Assembly: GCA_046327745.1 (NCBI GenBank)
Contig: JAXLXV010000028.1
Span: 26,169 to 90,168 of the forward strand
Direction of reading: 5' to 3'
DNA from: JABAQJ01 sp046327745
GTDB taxonomy: Bacteria > Gemmatimonadota > Gemmatimonadetes > Gemmatimonadales > Gemmatimonadaceae
DNA length: 64,000 nt
The position numbers and the translations under genes are program-made. The notes under the pieces were generated by a model. That model saw only the letters and a list, made by a program, of their open reading frames with translations. It searched no databases and was not told where the DNA came from. Position 1 is the first letter of the stretch; each line of letters starts with the position of its first letter. Below are positions 1 through 8,597 of this stretch, in pieces.

Positions 1-1894
1 GACGGAGCCACTGTTCCATCAGGTTTGCACGCACGCGCGGCAGCGAATCGGACGGCGCTGGCGCATACTCGCCAAAGACCTGCACGTGCTTGCCACTCGC
101 CTGCGCCGTCTCCCAGAGAAATCCGCCCGCCGAATAGGTCAGCGGATCATTCCCTTCGGACGGATAGCTTCGCCCTTCGTACAGGGGCCACATCGGATAC
201 TCCGTCTCATTGGCCTGCGTGAGCCATTGGTGCCCGTCCGCCGAATTCCCTCCGGATGCGAAGAAATGATCGAACAGCACAAACTGCTCGGCCAACGCGT
301 GCGCGTTCGGCGTGACGTCCCGACCGTACATCGTGAGGCTGCTATCGCTGGCGCCCTTACCGATGTCGCCGAGGACCTGATCGTACGTTCGGTTCTCGCG
401 AATGATGAACACCACATGCTGTACAGCCGAAGGCTCGCCCGGTCGTTCCGGCACCGCGCGCCGCGGTGCGCCACTGCGCGCGGCGACCGGGTACCCGGAG
501 GCATCGGTTGACCCCATGAGAGCGAGGCGGTTGTTCGCGGCCACCGCCGTGGTATATGCGGCTCGCTGCGACTCCGTCGGGACCTCTATGACGTTCACCG
601 AACCGCGATAGGCATGGACATACCTCCCCGACCGTCCGCCGGCTCCGCCGGGCTTGCCGTCACCCGATCCACGGCCAAAGAGCGAGCCTACCACCAGGTA
701 TCGCCCATCGGCACTCGCGTCGACCGACGTTGGATACCAACCCGTTGGAATGAGCCCCTGCAGTGTGCCGAGCGGACCAGTGGCGCTTTCGGCGTCCGAC
801 AGCTCATACATCGCCACGGCGTTCACGCCACCTAACGTCACGTAGAGCCGCCGGCCGTCCGGGGCCAAGGCCACGGCGGTGGGCGCCAGACCGATGCGCT
901 GCTCCTTGAACGGCTTGATCGGGATCCGACCCAACACGCGCTCCGACCCGGCACGCGTATCGATCACCGCCACCGCGTCATCGTTCCCCTCGGCCAGGTA
1001 CAACCGCTCGCGCTGACGGTCCCACGCCAGTCCCGTGGGATGCCGCCCGACCGCGAGCGTCAGTGTGACCTTGCCGCTCGCCAGATCCACTCGGGAAACG
1101 CTCCCTGGCGCCGCCAGACCACGATCATCGATGCGCACCCGTTCCGCCCGGGCATCGCAGCACTGGCTGGCTGAGCGATCGCCAACACGTGGCGACGGTC
1201 CACCTAACGATGACACCCAGGCCGTCGATCCGTCGCGGGCAATCACCGCGTCAATCGGCGCCACACCAACCGCCACCGTCGTCAGGACCGAGTCACGGTC
1301 GGCATCCAAAATGGCCAGCTGGTCATTGGCGGGTAGCGTGACCACCGCCAGGCGACGACCGCCCCACCCTGAGCCACCTGTCGCGGCCACCGCCGGATTC
1401 CCCGCCATAAAGTCGCCGATTGGTCCCGAGGAGCGCGCCGACCACGACTCGCCGCGCGCACTCGCGGGGATCACATGCAACTGCGTGAGAGCACCGGCCG
1501 ACAGCGTGCCGGCGCCCGGTAGTCGGTTGACCGTTGCGCCTGACGGAATACGCCCCACTGAAGATACATAGGCGGCTCCAGTCACTGGGTCAACGCTGAC
1601 ACCGTGGACTCCGGCCCGACCGTCGAAGGCGACGCGCGCAACTACGCGATTCTGCACCCAATCCAGCAAGAATGCGCCGCCTGTGACAGCCACCCACACG
1701 TGCCCTGCCTCCGCGGCGAAGCGCGTTCCCGTCACGCGCCCCTCAAACACCGACTGAAGACCCGCCGGATTGACTTGCTGATTTGTGGCGATCACTCCGG
1801 GGTCCGGTAGCTCACGGCGCGGAGGAGTGGCTTGCTGCGCAGCCAGCATGGTGCCGCTGCCGACCAGCAGACTCAGAGCGAGAAGGTGGCGCAT
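1..1894 (-). CDS. Bifunctional YncE-like beta-propeller / alkaline-phosphatase-superfamily phosphoesterase (3' end outside window)
   Basis: The minus-strand frame is open from an ATG at 1894 to the window edge, giving about 631 residues without the C-terminus. It opens with a signal peptide (MRHLLALSLLVGSGTMLAAQ). Residues ~30-430 look like a YncE/YVTN propeller: repeated blades such as LAPDGRRLYVTLGGVNAVAMYEL and IDTRAG. From ~470 a phosphoesterase domain starts (VVFIIRENRTYDQVLGDIGKG, then SGGNSADGHQWL), typical of the phospholipase-C-like branch of the alkaline phosphatase superfamily. This fused architecture is known from Acidobacteria-like genomes. It is predicted to be periplasmic or secreted; the substrate is unknown. 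A CC pair sits near residue 246 (SQCCDAR). The frame was read by hand and agrees at both ends. Confidence 0.88.
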   Translation of the reverse strand, partial: MRHLLALSLLVGSGTMLAAQQATPPRRELPDPGVIATNQQVNPAGLQSVFEGRVTGTRFAAEAGHVWVAVTGGAFLLDWVQNRVVARVAFDGRAGVHGVSVDPVTGAAYVSSVGRIPSGATVNRLPGAGTLSAGALTQLHVIPASARGESWSARSSGPIGDFMAGNPAVAATGGSGWGGRRLAVVTLPANDQLAILDADRDSVLTTVAVGVAPIDAVIARDGSTAWVSSLGGPSPRVGDRSASQCCDARAERVRIDDRGLAAPGSVSRVDLASGKVTLTLAVGRHPTGLAWDRQRERLYLAEGNDDAVAVIDTRAGSERVLGRIPIKPFKEQRIGLAPTAVALAPDGRRLYVTLGGVNAVAMYELSDAESATGPLGTLQGLIPTGWYPTSVDASADGRYLVVGSLFGRGSGDGKPGGAGGRSGRYVHAYRGSVNVIEVPTESQRAAYTTAVAANNRLALMGSTDASGYPVAARSGAPRRAVPERPGEPSAVQHVVFIIRENRTYDQVLGDIGKGASDSSLTMYGRDVTPNAHALAEQFVLFDHFFASGGNSADGHQWLTQANETEYPMWPLYEGRSYPSEGNDPLTYSAGGFLWETAQASGKHVQVFGEYAPAPSDSLPRVRANLMEQWLR

Positions 1895-2053
1895 GCCGCG
1901 AAGGTAGCGCGCCAATGCGCCCCCACGCGAGCTGTCACCCCACTTTGCCACGAGAGCGTGACACGGTCAGCTAACCCGTCCCCATCTCGTGAATCCGTTG
2001 CGCGGCACGCCAATCCGACCCGGCTCTCGACAGTCTGGCCCTGAGATACCCCA

Positions 2054-2092
2054 CAAAGAAAAAGCCCGGCACCATCGTTAGGTCGCCGGGCT
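2054..2092 (-). terminator. Intrinsic terminator of the zinc-ribbon/SH3b gene
   Basis: An 8-bp GC-rich stem (AGCCCGGC at 2063-2070 with GCCGGGCT at 2085-2092, 14-nt loop) is followed on the minus strand by TTTTTCTTTG. It lies just downstream of the stop codon at 2112. The loop contains one copy of the dispersed CGTTAGG motif. Confidence 0.85.
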
Positions 2093-2111
2093 CGTCAGCA
2101 ATGCAGGCAGG

Positions 2112-2846
2112 CTATCGTGCGATGCCTTGTGTCTCCATGGCAAAGAGTCGGTGATCGACCCATCCCTCGATGCCGCGGGCGCGAAGCCGGTGCCAGCCGG
2201 CCCGAGTCTCGCCGAGTTGGACGCGGGTCTCCGGCGTGATGATACCAACGACGGTCGAACCCCGGTCGGCGTCCGAACGCACGTTGGCCCACGTCCGCGC
2301 TGTGGCCACAACCCACGGCACCGACCCGGGGGTCATCATGGCCTGCGAGATACGGACGTCGCCGACGCTCCTCTCCTGGGGCGGAGCAACGCTAGTAGAC
2401 GTCGGCAGCGCTTCTGGGGTCGGCGTGGCCTGCACCGGAGTCGTCGTGTCGCTCGGAAGGGGCTCCTCGGTGGGGAGTGCCGCGGGAACGATCGCCCCAA
2501 CCGTGTCCGCCGTCGCCAGTGCCAACGTGGGCGTCGGAAGGGACAACGACTCATGTCCTCTCACCGTCCAGATCCCCCAACTCATGCCAACCAACATGAG
2601 TCCTGCTGCGCCCGACCAGACGAATGGCGCGATGCGCCGTGGGGGCGGGGCGGCATCTCCCACACAAAAGCGGCAGGGCCCGCGATCCCGGCGATGGTAC
2701 GTGTCGCATCCCCGGCAATGCGCTAAGGGCATCGGTTTCCCGAGCGAGTCACGCAGCTCGAGCATGTGCCCGCACTTCGGGCACTGAGACGCCGCTATGT
2801 GCGCCTTTGCTCCGCAGCTCTCGCATCGAACCAGTTTGAAGCTCAT
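2112..2846 (-). CDS. Zinc-ribbon, single-TM, SH3b-domain protein
   Basis: A 244-residue protein of unusual order. Residues ~8-27 (CESCG...CPKCG) and ~44-62 (CRGC...CRFC) form two CxxC-type zinc ribbons, presumably cytoplasmic. One membrane helix follows (~75-97, FVWSGAAGLMLVGMSWGIW). Then comes a Pro/Thr/Ala-rich low-complexity linker (~105-165). A C-terminal bacterial SH3 (SH3b) domain (~178-238) contains ANVRSDADRGSTVVGII and WHRLRARGIEGWVDHRLF. SH3b domains outside the membrane usually bind cell-wall or surface ligands. The ATG at 2846 directly precedes the first ribbon. It is alone on its transcript, ending in a clear terminator. Function is unknown; a link between wall sensing and a cytoplasmic partner is only inference. 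Confidence 0.85.
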   Translation of the reverse strand: MSFKLVRCESCGAKAHIAASQCPKCGHMLELRDSLGKPMPLAHCRGCDTYHRRDRGPCRFCVGDAAPPPRRIAPFVWSGAAGLMLVGMSWGIWTVRGHESLSLPTPTLALATADTVGAIVPAALPTEEPLPSDTTTPVQATPTPEALPTSTSVAPPQERSVGDVRISQAMMTPGSVPWVVATARTWANVRSDADRGSTVVGIITPETRVQLGETRAGWHRLRARGIEGWVDHRLFAMETQGIAR

Positions 2847-3215
2847 AAGGCCTCTACGGACAGCATGCCCTGTTGCTCGCTAGGGACATCAAATCGAATC
2901 GGGGGGGAAGGAGAATGGCGCATCCACTGGCGTTTCGGAAGAGGGGACTGCCTGACAGGTGCAACTGTGACTCTTCGAACCCTCGGACCGCACCCCACCC
3001 GCGATATCACTTCCATTTCTCCATTGACCATCGAAACGCTCTAGGGAAACAAACTTGTTTTCTACCACAAACCGACCGCGCAAACGGCCCCATCTCCCCT
3101 CTGCCACTCTCCCCCCGAGCTGCCTGACGAGGCGCTCTTCCGTTCGGAAGAAGATGCCGGTTCTTCGTCAGAATCACGGTGACGGGGCGCACCGGAGTGA
3201 GGCAATGGTGGGTGC
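2847..3215. other. Intergenic region, no gene seen
   Basis: About 370 bases between two minus-strand genes. Reading frames here are short and match nothing. It should carry the promoter of the zinc-ribbon gene (towards 2847) and the 3' end of the MgtC-like transcript. One short hairpin (TCTTCCG/CGGAAGA, 3136-3151) has no T-run and is only a weak terminator candidate. Confidence 0.5.
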
Positions 3216-4511
3216 CTAACTCGCGAGTAACAGCATGGTCACCAAGATCGCTGCCCCAATCGCGACGAGACCGGCGGCGGCCAACGGTCGGAAGCGACCA
3301 CGCCCGACCACCAGTGACACGAGCAACTTGAAAACGGTGTTCGACAGGATCCCTACGGCAATGCTCTGCGCCGCCAGCGTCGTCAGGATCCCACCGCGGG
3401 CCGCTTGGGTCATCGACACGGTCAGTGCGTCCACGTCCGTAAGCCCAAGGAGCACCGCCGATGCGGTCAGGCCCTTGGTCCCCCAATAGGTGCCGGTCAC
3501 CGACAGTACCGTCATGGCTGCTTGAAACAAAAGCGCCATCTGGATGGCAGACCGCAATTTGAGTGGGTTCCCATCGTCCAAATTCTGCGGTGTGGCGGCC
3601 TGCGCCTGACGGCGAAGAGCGAGCGCCACGATGGCGAATCCGACCAGGGCCGACGGCAACAGAAGGACCAGCAGCCGGTTCCCGACCTCGGACTCCAAGG
3701 CCATGGCGATCAACGCCACACGAACCGGCAACACGCTGCAGGCGCCAATCACGCCAAGGGCCAACGCTCCGTCGGGCTCCCCAGAGTCCCGACTCAATCG
3801 GGAAAACTGCAGAGTCACGGCGGTCGACGAGACGACCCCGCCGATCATTCCGGCCACACCGTACCCTCGGCTCGCGCCCACCGCTCGCCGAGCCAGATAC
3901 CCAGCGAAGTTGATCCCAGACAGCAGTACCACAATGCCCCATAACATTCTGGGGCGGATCTCGACCACCGGGAGGAATGGCCCTTCCGGAAGGATTGGCA
4001 AAATGACGAGGGCCAGAACCGCGAACTGCAGAGCGGCCCGCATCTCCCTCTCACCGATCTGCTGTACCAGCCAATGGAGGCGTGCCTTTTCCCCTAGGGC
4101 GAAGACCACGACCGCCGCAGCCCCAGACGCCAAGCCGATCTCTCCGACGCCAGCCAGCGCACCCAGCGCGATGACCACCAGAGCCGCTGCCTCTGTGGTT
4201 CCGTCTAGATCGGCTCCGGGTCGTCTGGCAGCCATCACGTAGCTCGCGACGACAAAGAGGGCGCCGGCCAAGATCAGGGGCGCCGCGGCGAGCGCGTATC
4301 CCCACGCGTGCAGCAGCCCGGCGGCGCCCCCCAAAATCCCAAAGAGCAGAAAGGTCCGAAGCCCAGCAAAACGGGCGTTCGGACCGGTTGCATGCCCAGA
4401 CCATTCTCGTTCAGCGCCAACCGCCAACCCAAGAAGTGCCGCGGTTCCCAGGCGCGTCGCCGCCTGCAGCGGCGACAAGTCCGCCGCCATCTGAACAAGG
4501 GGAGACAGCAT
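3216..4511 (-). CDS. MgtC/SapB-type membrane protein with DUF4010
   Basis: About 431 residues, nearly all membrane helices. The N-terminal third has the MgtC-family signature (LGTAALLGLAVGAEREW followed by AGLRTFLLFGILGG). The rest matches DUF4010 (PRMLWGIVVLLSGINFAGYL; GVVSSTAVTLQFSRLSRD). Such proteins are inner-membrane proteins of uncertain role, sometimes tied to Mg2+ stress or transport. The reading frame extends upstream to 4592, but the ATG at 4511 is preferred: it lies 19 nt after the stop of the upstream gene, has a GGGGTG element in front, and avoids an 80-nt overlap. It is probably co-transcribed with the small membrane gene at 4531-4914. Confidence 0.85.
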   Translation of the reverse strand: MLSPLVQMAADLSPLQAATRLGTAALLGLAVGAEREWSGHATGPNARFAGLRTFLLFGILGGAAGLLHAWGYALAAAPLILAGALFVVASYVMAARRPGADLDGTTEAAALVVIALGALAGVGEIGLASGAAAVVVFALGEKARLHWLVQQIGEREMRAALQFAVLALVILPILPEGPFLPVVEIRPRMLWGIVVLLSGINFAGYLARRAVGASRGYGVAGMIGGVVSSTAVTLQFSRLSRDSGEPDGALALGVIGACSVLPVRVALIAMALESEVGNRLLVLLLPSALVGFAIVALALRRQAQAATPQNLDDGNPLKLRSAIQMALLFQAAMTVLSVTGTYWGTKGLTASAVLLGLTDVDALTVSMTQAARGGILTTLAAQSIAVGILSNTVFKLLVSLVVGRGRFRPLAAAGLVAIGAAILVTMLLLAS

Positions 4512-4530
4512 TGTCACCCCGACATGCGGC

Positions 4531-4914
4531 TCAGACCTTCTCGGCGGGCATCGACTTAAGGGACCGGGCGATGAAGCCCAGTCCACCCGCAATGAGCACT
4601 AACATCACCAACGTGTCGAAGAGCGACGTTGGCCGAAAATAGATACTCATGTTCATCAGAATGCCGGCAAAGATGATCGTCGCCCCCACGAACGTCAGCA
4701 GCCAGCCGATCAACGACTTCCCACTGAAGAAGAGCATCCCGACACCGATAAGAAGCGGCAGCAGCGACAGCCCGAAGGCGTTCATGCCGTAGATCTGCCA
4801 TCCGCCACTCGCGACCGTCACGTGCGCCAGCAGTAGGTAACTACCCCCCGCCAGCATGGCGAGTCCGGCTAGGAACATGCCGCCGCCACCAGGAGTGCCG
4901 CCAGCGTTCGTCAT
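4531..4914 (-). CDS. Small four-TM membrane protein of unknown function
   Basis: 127 residues with a glycine-rich N-terminus (MTNAGGTPGGGG) and four hydrophobic segments at about residues 13-32, 47-64, 67-88 and 100-117. It ends in a short basic tail (RSLKSMPAEKV). I do not recognise the family. It is the first gene of a probable two-gene operon with the MgtC/DUF4010 protein (19-nt gap to that start), which suggests a shared membrane role but nothing more specific. Confidence 0.75.
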   Translation of the reverse strand: MTNAGGTPGGGGMFLAGLAMLAGGSYLLLAHVTVASGGWQIYGMNAFGLSLLPLLIGVGMLFFSGKSLIGWLLTFVGATIIFAGILMNMSIYFRPTSLFDTLVMLVLIAGGLGFIARSLKSMPAEKV

Positions 4915-5109
4915 ATGGAAGTGAAGTAGGGGAAAGAGTCGTGAGACAGAATTCTCGGGCCTGCCGCCGATGGTTACAAGGCCCGCAGTCTTTCCCCCAC
5001 GCGATGAGCGACGATATCGCGGTCTCCTAGGTCCGCCGTCTTCTCCCCGTCACCCCGTAGATCGCGTTTGGCGGCGGGGACATCGTCAGGCGGCGACGTA
5101 CTGCAGCGG

Positions 5110-5598
5110 TCAACGAGCGCCGGTGCTCACTTCCCTGCCGCACAGTCCGTGTGGTACGGACAACTGCGCCGTCGTATCCTCGTGCACGGCGCTATAGAAC
5201 ACGGAGCGACTGAGGTTGCCGCTGTAGTCCGCGTTCACCTCGAGGCAGGCCATGAGGCCTTGAGAAACCACAAGCTCTGGCGTGGACCACTGGTAGCGAG
5301 ACCCGATGGCGTGCAGCCGCAACGCCAACACATCGTTCAATCGCAAAGCCGAGTGCGGCACGCGCAGCTGACGCGCGGAGAACGCCGAAACGGTGGCAAT
5401 ACGAGTGGCCGCATCAGCGGCATACGGAACGGCGTAAATCACGACGTCGAAGGACGCATTGTTCCGAACCTCCAGCACCACGGGCGCTCCAGGCGACACC
5501 GGAACGGGCGCCGAACCGCCCTTCGACGCACTGCACGAAATCAACGCGCCAAAGGTCAGCGCGAACACGACGCGACCTGCATTTCGAGACATTGTCAT
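5110..5598 (-). CDS. Lipoprotein of unknown function
   Basis: About 162 residues from ATG 5598, chosen because GGAGGGAG lies a few bases upstream (5601-5608); an in-frame ATG further upstream has no such site. The N-terminus has a lipobox (FGALISC), so the mature protein should be lipid-anchored. The body is a single beta-rich domain (VVLEVRNNASFDVVIYAVPY; IATVSAFSARQLRVP). Two late cysteines (LMACLEV and GLCGREV) could form a disulfide. I cannot name the family. It is divergent from the old-yellow-enzyme gene at 5778. Confidence 0.75.
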   Translation of the reverse strand: MTMSRNAGRVVFALTFGALISCSASKGGSAPVPVSPGAPVVLEVRNNASFDVVIYAVPYAADAATRIATVSAFSARQLRVPHSALRLNDVLALRLHAIGSRYQWSTPELVVSQGLMACLEVNADYSGNLSRSVFYSAVHEDTTAQLSVPHGLCGREVSTGAR

Positions 5599-5777
5599 AA
5601 CTCCCTCCACATCCAACGGTCACCCGTCCTCCCTGCGCGAATACCGCACGACGGGCTCTCTCTACTACCACAACATGGTGCGTGCGGTCCCCGAAAGGTT
5701 GACCGTCGTCACATGTGACCTTGGACATTTTTCGCCGACGACTGGCTGTGAGCCAGCCAATCGACATCTTCACGTCC

Positions 5778-6839
5778 ATGCTCTTCAGTCCCTTTTCGCT
5801 TCGCGGCGTCACGTTTCGAAATCGCATCGGCGTCTCGCCGATGTGCCAGTACTCCAGTACCGACGGCTTTGCCGAGGATTGGCATTTCGTCCACCTCGGA
5901 GGCCTTGCTACAGGGGGAGCGGGGCTCGTGTTCTGCGAGGCAACGGCGGTTACTCCTGAAGGACGCATTAGCCCCAAGGACCTAGGCATCTGGAAGGACG
6001 AGCACGTCCCGATGCTGGCGCGCATCATGGAATTCGTCGCCAAGCAGGGAGCGGTTCCAGGCATTCAACTAGCCCACGCCGGCCGCAAAGCCAGCACCAA
6101 ACGGCCTTGGGAAGGCGTCGGTCAAATCGCTGTTGGCGAGGGTGGCTGGGAGGTGCTCGGACCGAGCTCCATTCCGTTCTCGGACACGTACCCGATGCCG
6201 CACGAAATGACTGTTACCCAGATCGACAGCCTCATCACGTCATTTCGACTAGCGACACGGCGTGCCCTCGCCGCTGGGTTCCAGGTCATCGAGCTTCACG
6301 GCGCGCATGGATACTTACTCCACGAGTTCCTTTCTCCCCTCTCGAATCATCGGACAGATGCTTACGGAGGCTCACTGGAGAATCGCCTGCGGCTGACGTT
6401 GGAGGTTGTTCGCGCCGTTCGTCAGGAGTGGCCGGAGCGCCTTCCCCTGTGTCTCCGAATCTCCGCCACCGACTGGACGGATGGCGGATGGGAGATCGAA
6501 CAGTCGTTGGAGCTGGCCAGACGCGTGAAGTCCGAAGGCGTGGACTTGATCGATTGCTCGAGCGGCGGATTGGTCTACGGTGCCAAGGTGCCCATTGGTC
6601 CAGGCTACCAGGTGCCCTTCGCCAAGAGGGTTCGAGCTGACGCGGGAATTCCTACGGCCGCCGTGGGGTTGATCACGCAACCGGAACAAGCGGACGCGAT
6701 CCTGCGCGACGGCTCAGCGGATATGGTGCTGTTAGCCCGCGAGCTCCTTCGACAACCGCGCTGGCCCTTGCTGGCTGCCCATGCGCTCGGAGTCTCGGTC
6801 CCATGGCCTTCAGCGTACGAGCGGGCTCGCCCGGCGTAG
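5778..6839 (+). CDS. namA: YqjM-type old-yellow-enzyme NADPH:flavin ene-reductase
   Basis: About 353 residues. It tracks Bacillus YqjM/NamA closely: NRIGVSPMCQYSS (with the FMN-modulating Cys), GIQLAHAGRKAS, IELHGAHGYLLHEFLSPLSN, HRTDAYGGSLENR, and a late RELLRQPRW. FMN-dependent TIM barrel; reduces alpha,beta-unsaturated carbonyls and electrophilic xenobiotics with NAD(P)H, in the cytoplasm. ATG 5778 gives an N-terminus (MLFSPFSL) aligned to YqjM. Longer GTG starts at 5748 and 5715 exist and none of the three has a clear ribosome site, so the start is uncertain. Monocistronic; the next gene is convergent. Confidence 0.93.
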   Translation: MLFSPFSLRGVTFRNRIGVSPMCQYSSTDGFAEDWHFVHLGGLATGGAGLVFCEATAVTPEGRISPKDLGIWKDEHVPMLARIMEFVAKQGAVPGIQLAHAGRKASTKRPWEGVGQIAVGEGGWEVLGPSSIPFSDTYPMPHEMTVTQIDSLITSFRLATRRALAAGFQVIELHGAHGYLLHEFLSPLSNHRTDAYGGSLENRLRLTLEVVRAVRQEWPERLPLCLRISATDWTDGGWEIEQSLELARRVKSEGVDLIDCSSGGLVYGAKVPIGPGYQVPFAKRVRADAGIPTAAVGLITQPEQADAILRDGSADMVLLARELLRQPRWPLLAAHALGVSVPWPSAYERARPA

Positions 6840-6907
6840 TCTGTAACGCCATTAGTGGACTCACCCCGGCGTGGCTCGTGCGTCGACCGCTCCGGAATAT
6901 GGGCCAG

Positions 6908-7327
6908 TTATGGGAGCAGCTCAAACAGCACGTCCTGCGCCCCTTCCCACAGGACTCGCCGACCCACTTCTGGCAGCAGTGCGTGGCCGTCCGTCACAGT
7001 CAGGAAATGATTCCCCGCCAGCTGCCCCACTTTGCTGCTGAACATGGCGTGGCCGTAGGGAAACAGGATTTCCGTTTCACTGAACCCGCCCGGGTAGAAG
7101 AGAATCTCTCCGGGCGAAGGGTGACTCGTCGCGTTCTCGACGCCGACATTCTCGAGGACGAAATCGCCCAGCGGGATCCACGCCGATTCGCCGCTCCAGC
7201 GGGCCTGGATCAACTTCTGCCGATAGGGCAACAACTTGAGAAAGGCGGCACAGGTGCGCGGTGCACGCTCATGCTCTAGGCGCGCGGCGAGTTGAAGGTC
7301 CGGACCAACAAGAATTCGAATGTTCAT
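6908..7327 (-). CDS. DUF3830 family protein (cyclophilin-like fold)
   Basis: 139 residues, full length for the family. Recognisable features are ARWSGESAWIPLG near residue 43, GEILFYPGGFSETEIL near 73 and SKVGQLAGNHFLTV near 98. DUF3830 proteins adopt a cyclophilin-like barrel and have no settled biochemical role; some sit in amino-acid or dipeptide catabolism loci. It is convergent with the ene-reductase and divergent from the DUF2239 operon, so the ~110 bp up to 7440 hold promoters for both directions. Confidence 0.85.
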   Translation of the reverse strand: MNIRILVGPDLQLAARLEHERAPRTCAAFLKLLPYRQKLIQARWSGESAWIPLGDFVLENVGVENATSHPSPGEILFYPGGFSETEILFPYGHAMFSSKVGQLAGNHFLTVTDGHALLPEVGRRVLWEGAQDVLFELLP

Positions 7328-7396
7328 GCCGGGAGCTTAGCACGCTACGCGTGACTCGGCGACACCGGGCCACGCGCGCGGCGTTGAGTATTTCGC

Positions 7397-7428
7397 CCGG
7401 GTGTTATTGACAGGCATATATCACCCGG
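7397..7428. promoter_or_regulatory. Inverted-repeat operator over the DUF2239 promoter
   Basis: Arms CCGGGTGTTAT (7397-7407) and ATATCACCCGG (7418-7428) are inverted repeats matching at 10 of 11 positions, separated by 10 bp. The left arm touches the -35 hexamer and the right arm fills the spacer, a placement typical of a repressor site. No regulator gene is adjacent; the DUF3830 gene is the nearest divergent neighbour. Confidence 0.7.
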
Positions 7429-7435
7429 ATAAAAT
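7407..7435 (+). promoter_or_regulatory. Sigma-70-type promoter of the DUF2239-SnoaL operon
   Basis: A consensus -35 TTGACA (7407-7412), a 17-bp spacer and -10 TAAAAT (7430-7435, one mismatch to TATAAT). Transcription would start around 7441-7443, on or next to the ATG at 7441, so the mRNA is likely leaderless; no ribosome-binding site precedes that ATG. Confidence 0.75.
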
Positions 7436-7440
7436 TCGGC

Positions 7441-8007
7441 ATGCAGATTCCTCTCGATCTTCCGGTCGTTGGCTTTGAAGGCTCACGACGCATAGGCCAA
7501 GGCCCGCTGCGGGACGTGATTCAGACCGCGGTGCGCGCCGTCAGTCGCGGATCGCGCGGCGACGTGGTGTTGTTCAACGCCGAAACCAGTGAACGCATTG
7601 AGGTGGATCTGCGAGGGAGCGCAGAGGATGTGGTAGCGCGCCTCGAAGGAGTGCCCCCTGCCCCCCGCACGGCGGGACGACCCAAGCTTGGCGTCGTCGC
7701 GCGCGAGGTCACGCTCTTACCTCGCCACTGGGACTGGCTCAGCGATCAACCGGGTGGTGCGTCGGTCACCCTGCGCAAGCTGGTGGATCAGGCGCGACAA
7801 TCCAACGTCGAATCGGACCGCGTGCGCAAGGCGCGCGATGCCACCTATCGGTTCATCCTGGACATGGGTGGTGACCGACCGGGCTTCGAGGAAGCCAGTC
7901 GCGCGCTCTTTGCGGGGAACCGCACCGCATTCCTTCGTCACATCGAGCGCTGGCCCGCGGACATCAAGGCACACGCCAAGACCCTCATACAAAAGGTCAC
8001 CGAGTGA
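7441..8007 (+). CDS. DUF2239 family protein
   Basis: 188 residues, full length for DUF2239. The family core is GRPKLGVVAREVTLLPRHWDWL (79-100; key positions PRHWDWL) followed by PGGASVTLRKLVDQAR. An N-terminal segment mentions a disordered stretch at ~66-78 (PPAPRTAGRP). The C-terminal half is helical. The function is unknown; the protein is predicted to be cytoplasmic. First gene of a two-gene operon behind a strong promoter with an overlapping inverted repeat, suggesting inducible expression. Its stop overlaps the next start by one base (TGATG). Confidence 0.88.
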   Translation: MQIPLDLPVVGFEGSRRIGQGPLRDVIQTAVRAVSRGSRGDVVLFNAETSERIEVDLRGSAEDVVARLEGVPPAPRTAGRPKLGVVAREVTLLPRHWDWLSDQPGGASVTLRKLVDQARQSNVESDRVRKARDATYRFILDMGGDRPGFEEASRALFAGNRTAFLRHIERWPADIKAHAKTLIQKVTE

Positions 8008-8447
8008 TGCAGCTGACGAATTCCCCACTTACACAACCAGCTGACATCGTCCGAGAGTTCATGCAGCGCGTCTGGAATCAGGGTGATGGCAGCGTCGCGG
8101 ACCAATACGTGGCCCCGACCTACACCATCCACAGCGACCCGGGAGATCCGTGGGAAGGTCAGACCCTGACGATTGAGACGTTTCGGCAGCGTCTCTCTAT
8201 TTCGCGAGGCGCCTTCCCAGACCTGCGATTTGAGATCGACGAATGCCTCGCCGTTGGCGATCGGGTGTTGGTCACGTGGACCATGCACGGCACGAATACC
8301 GGCGCGTTGGGCGAACGCGCGCCAACGCATCGCCGCATTGCCGTGCGCGGCATGACGCTGTACGACCTGGCCGCCGGACGCCTCACGGGCCATCGGCAAG
8401 TCGTGGATCGACTCGCCGTGGCCCAGCAGCTGGGAATACTCGGCTAG
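8007..8447 (+). CDS. SnoaL-like / ester-cyclase-family NTF2-fold protein
   Basis: About 146 residues from ATG 8007, whose A is the last base of the upstream TGA, so translation is probably coupled. The sequence is typical of SnoaL-like polyketide-cyclase-related proteins: VREFMQRVWNQGDGSVADQYVAPTYTIH, then FPDLRFEIDECLAVGDRVLVTWTMHGTNTG. These are small alpha+beta barrels whose substrates vary and cannot be read from sequence. Operon with DUF2239 suggests both belong to the same stress or xenobiotic response (inference). Confidence 0.85.
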   Translation: MQLTNSPLTQPADIVREFMQRVWNQGDGSVADQYVAPTYTIHSDPGDPWEGQTLTIETFRQRLSISRGAFPDLRFEIDECLAVGDRVLVTWTMHGTNTGALGERAPTHRRIAVRGMTLYDLAAGRLTGHRQVVDRLAVAQQLGILG

Positions 8448-8500
8448 GCCGGCGACAGTGGTCCGGCCTTGGCTACCGCCGGCGAACGCGCCGGCGGTTT
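8446..8500 (+). terminator. Two tandem hairpins after the SnoaL gene
   Basis: Hairpin one (AGGCCGG 8446-8452 with CCGGCCT 8463-8469) begins in the stop codon. Hairpin two (CCGCCGGC 8476-8483 with GCCGGCGG 8490-8497) is followed by TTT. Together they are a plausible terminator for the plus-strand operon, and may also serve the convergent Hsp20 gene. Confidence 0.6.
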
Positions 8501-8597
8501 GGATTCTTCCGCCAGTCGGGTGGAAGCGTCGACGCGCTGTTTGTGCCGCCGGGGACCACGCAACTGGAGGCTCGCGACATCCATGACCGGCAGGTGG

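Noticed and set aside
3007..3942. 311-codon minus-strand frame
   Set aside because: Overlaps the MgtC/DUF4010 gene on the same strand in another frame and has composition typical of a shadow (Arg/Gly/Trp-rich, no domain).
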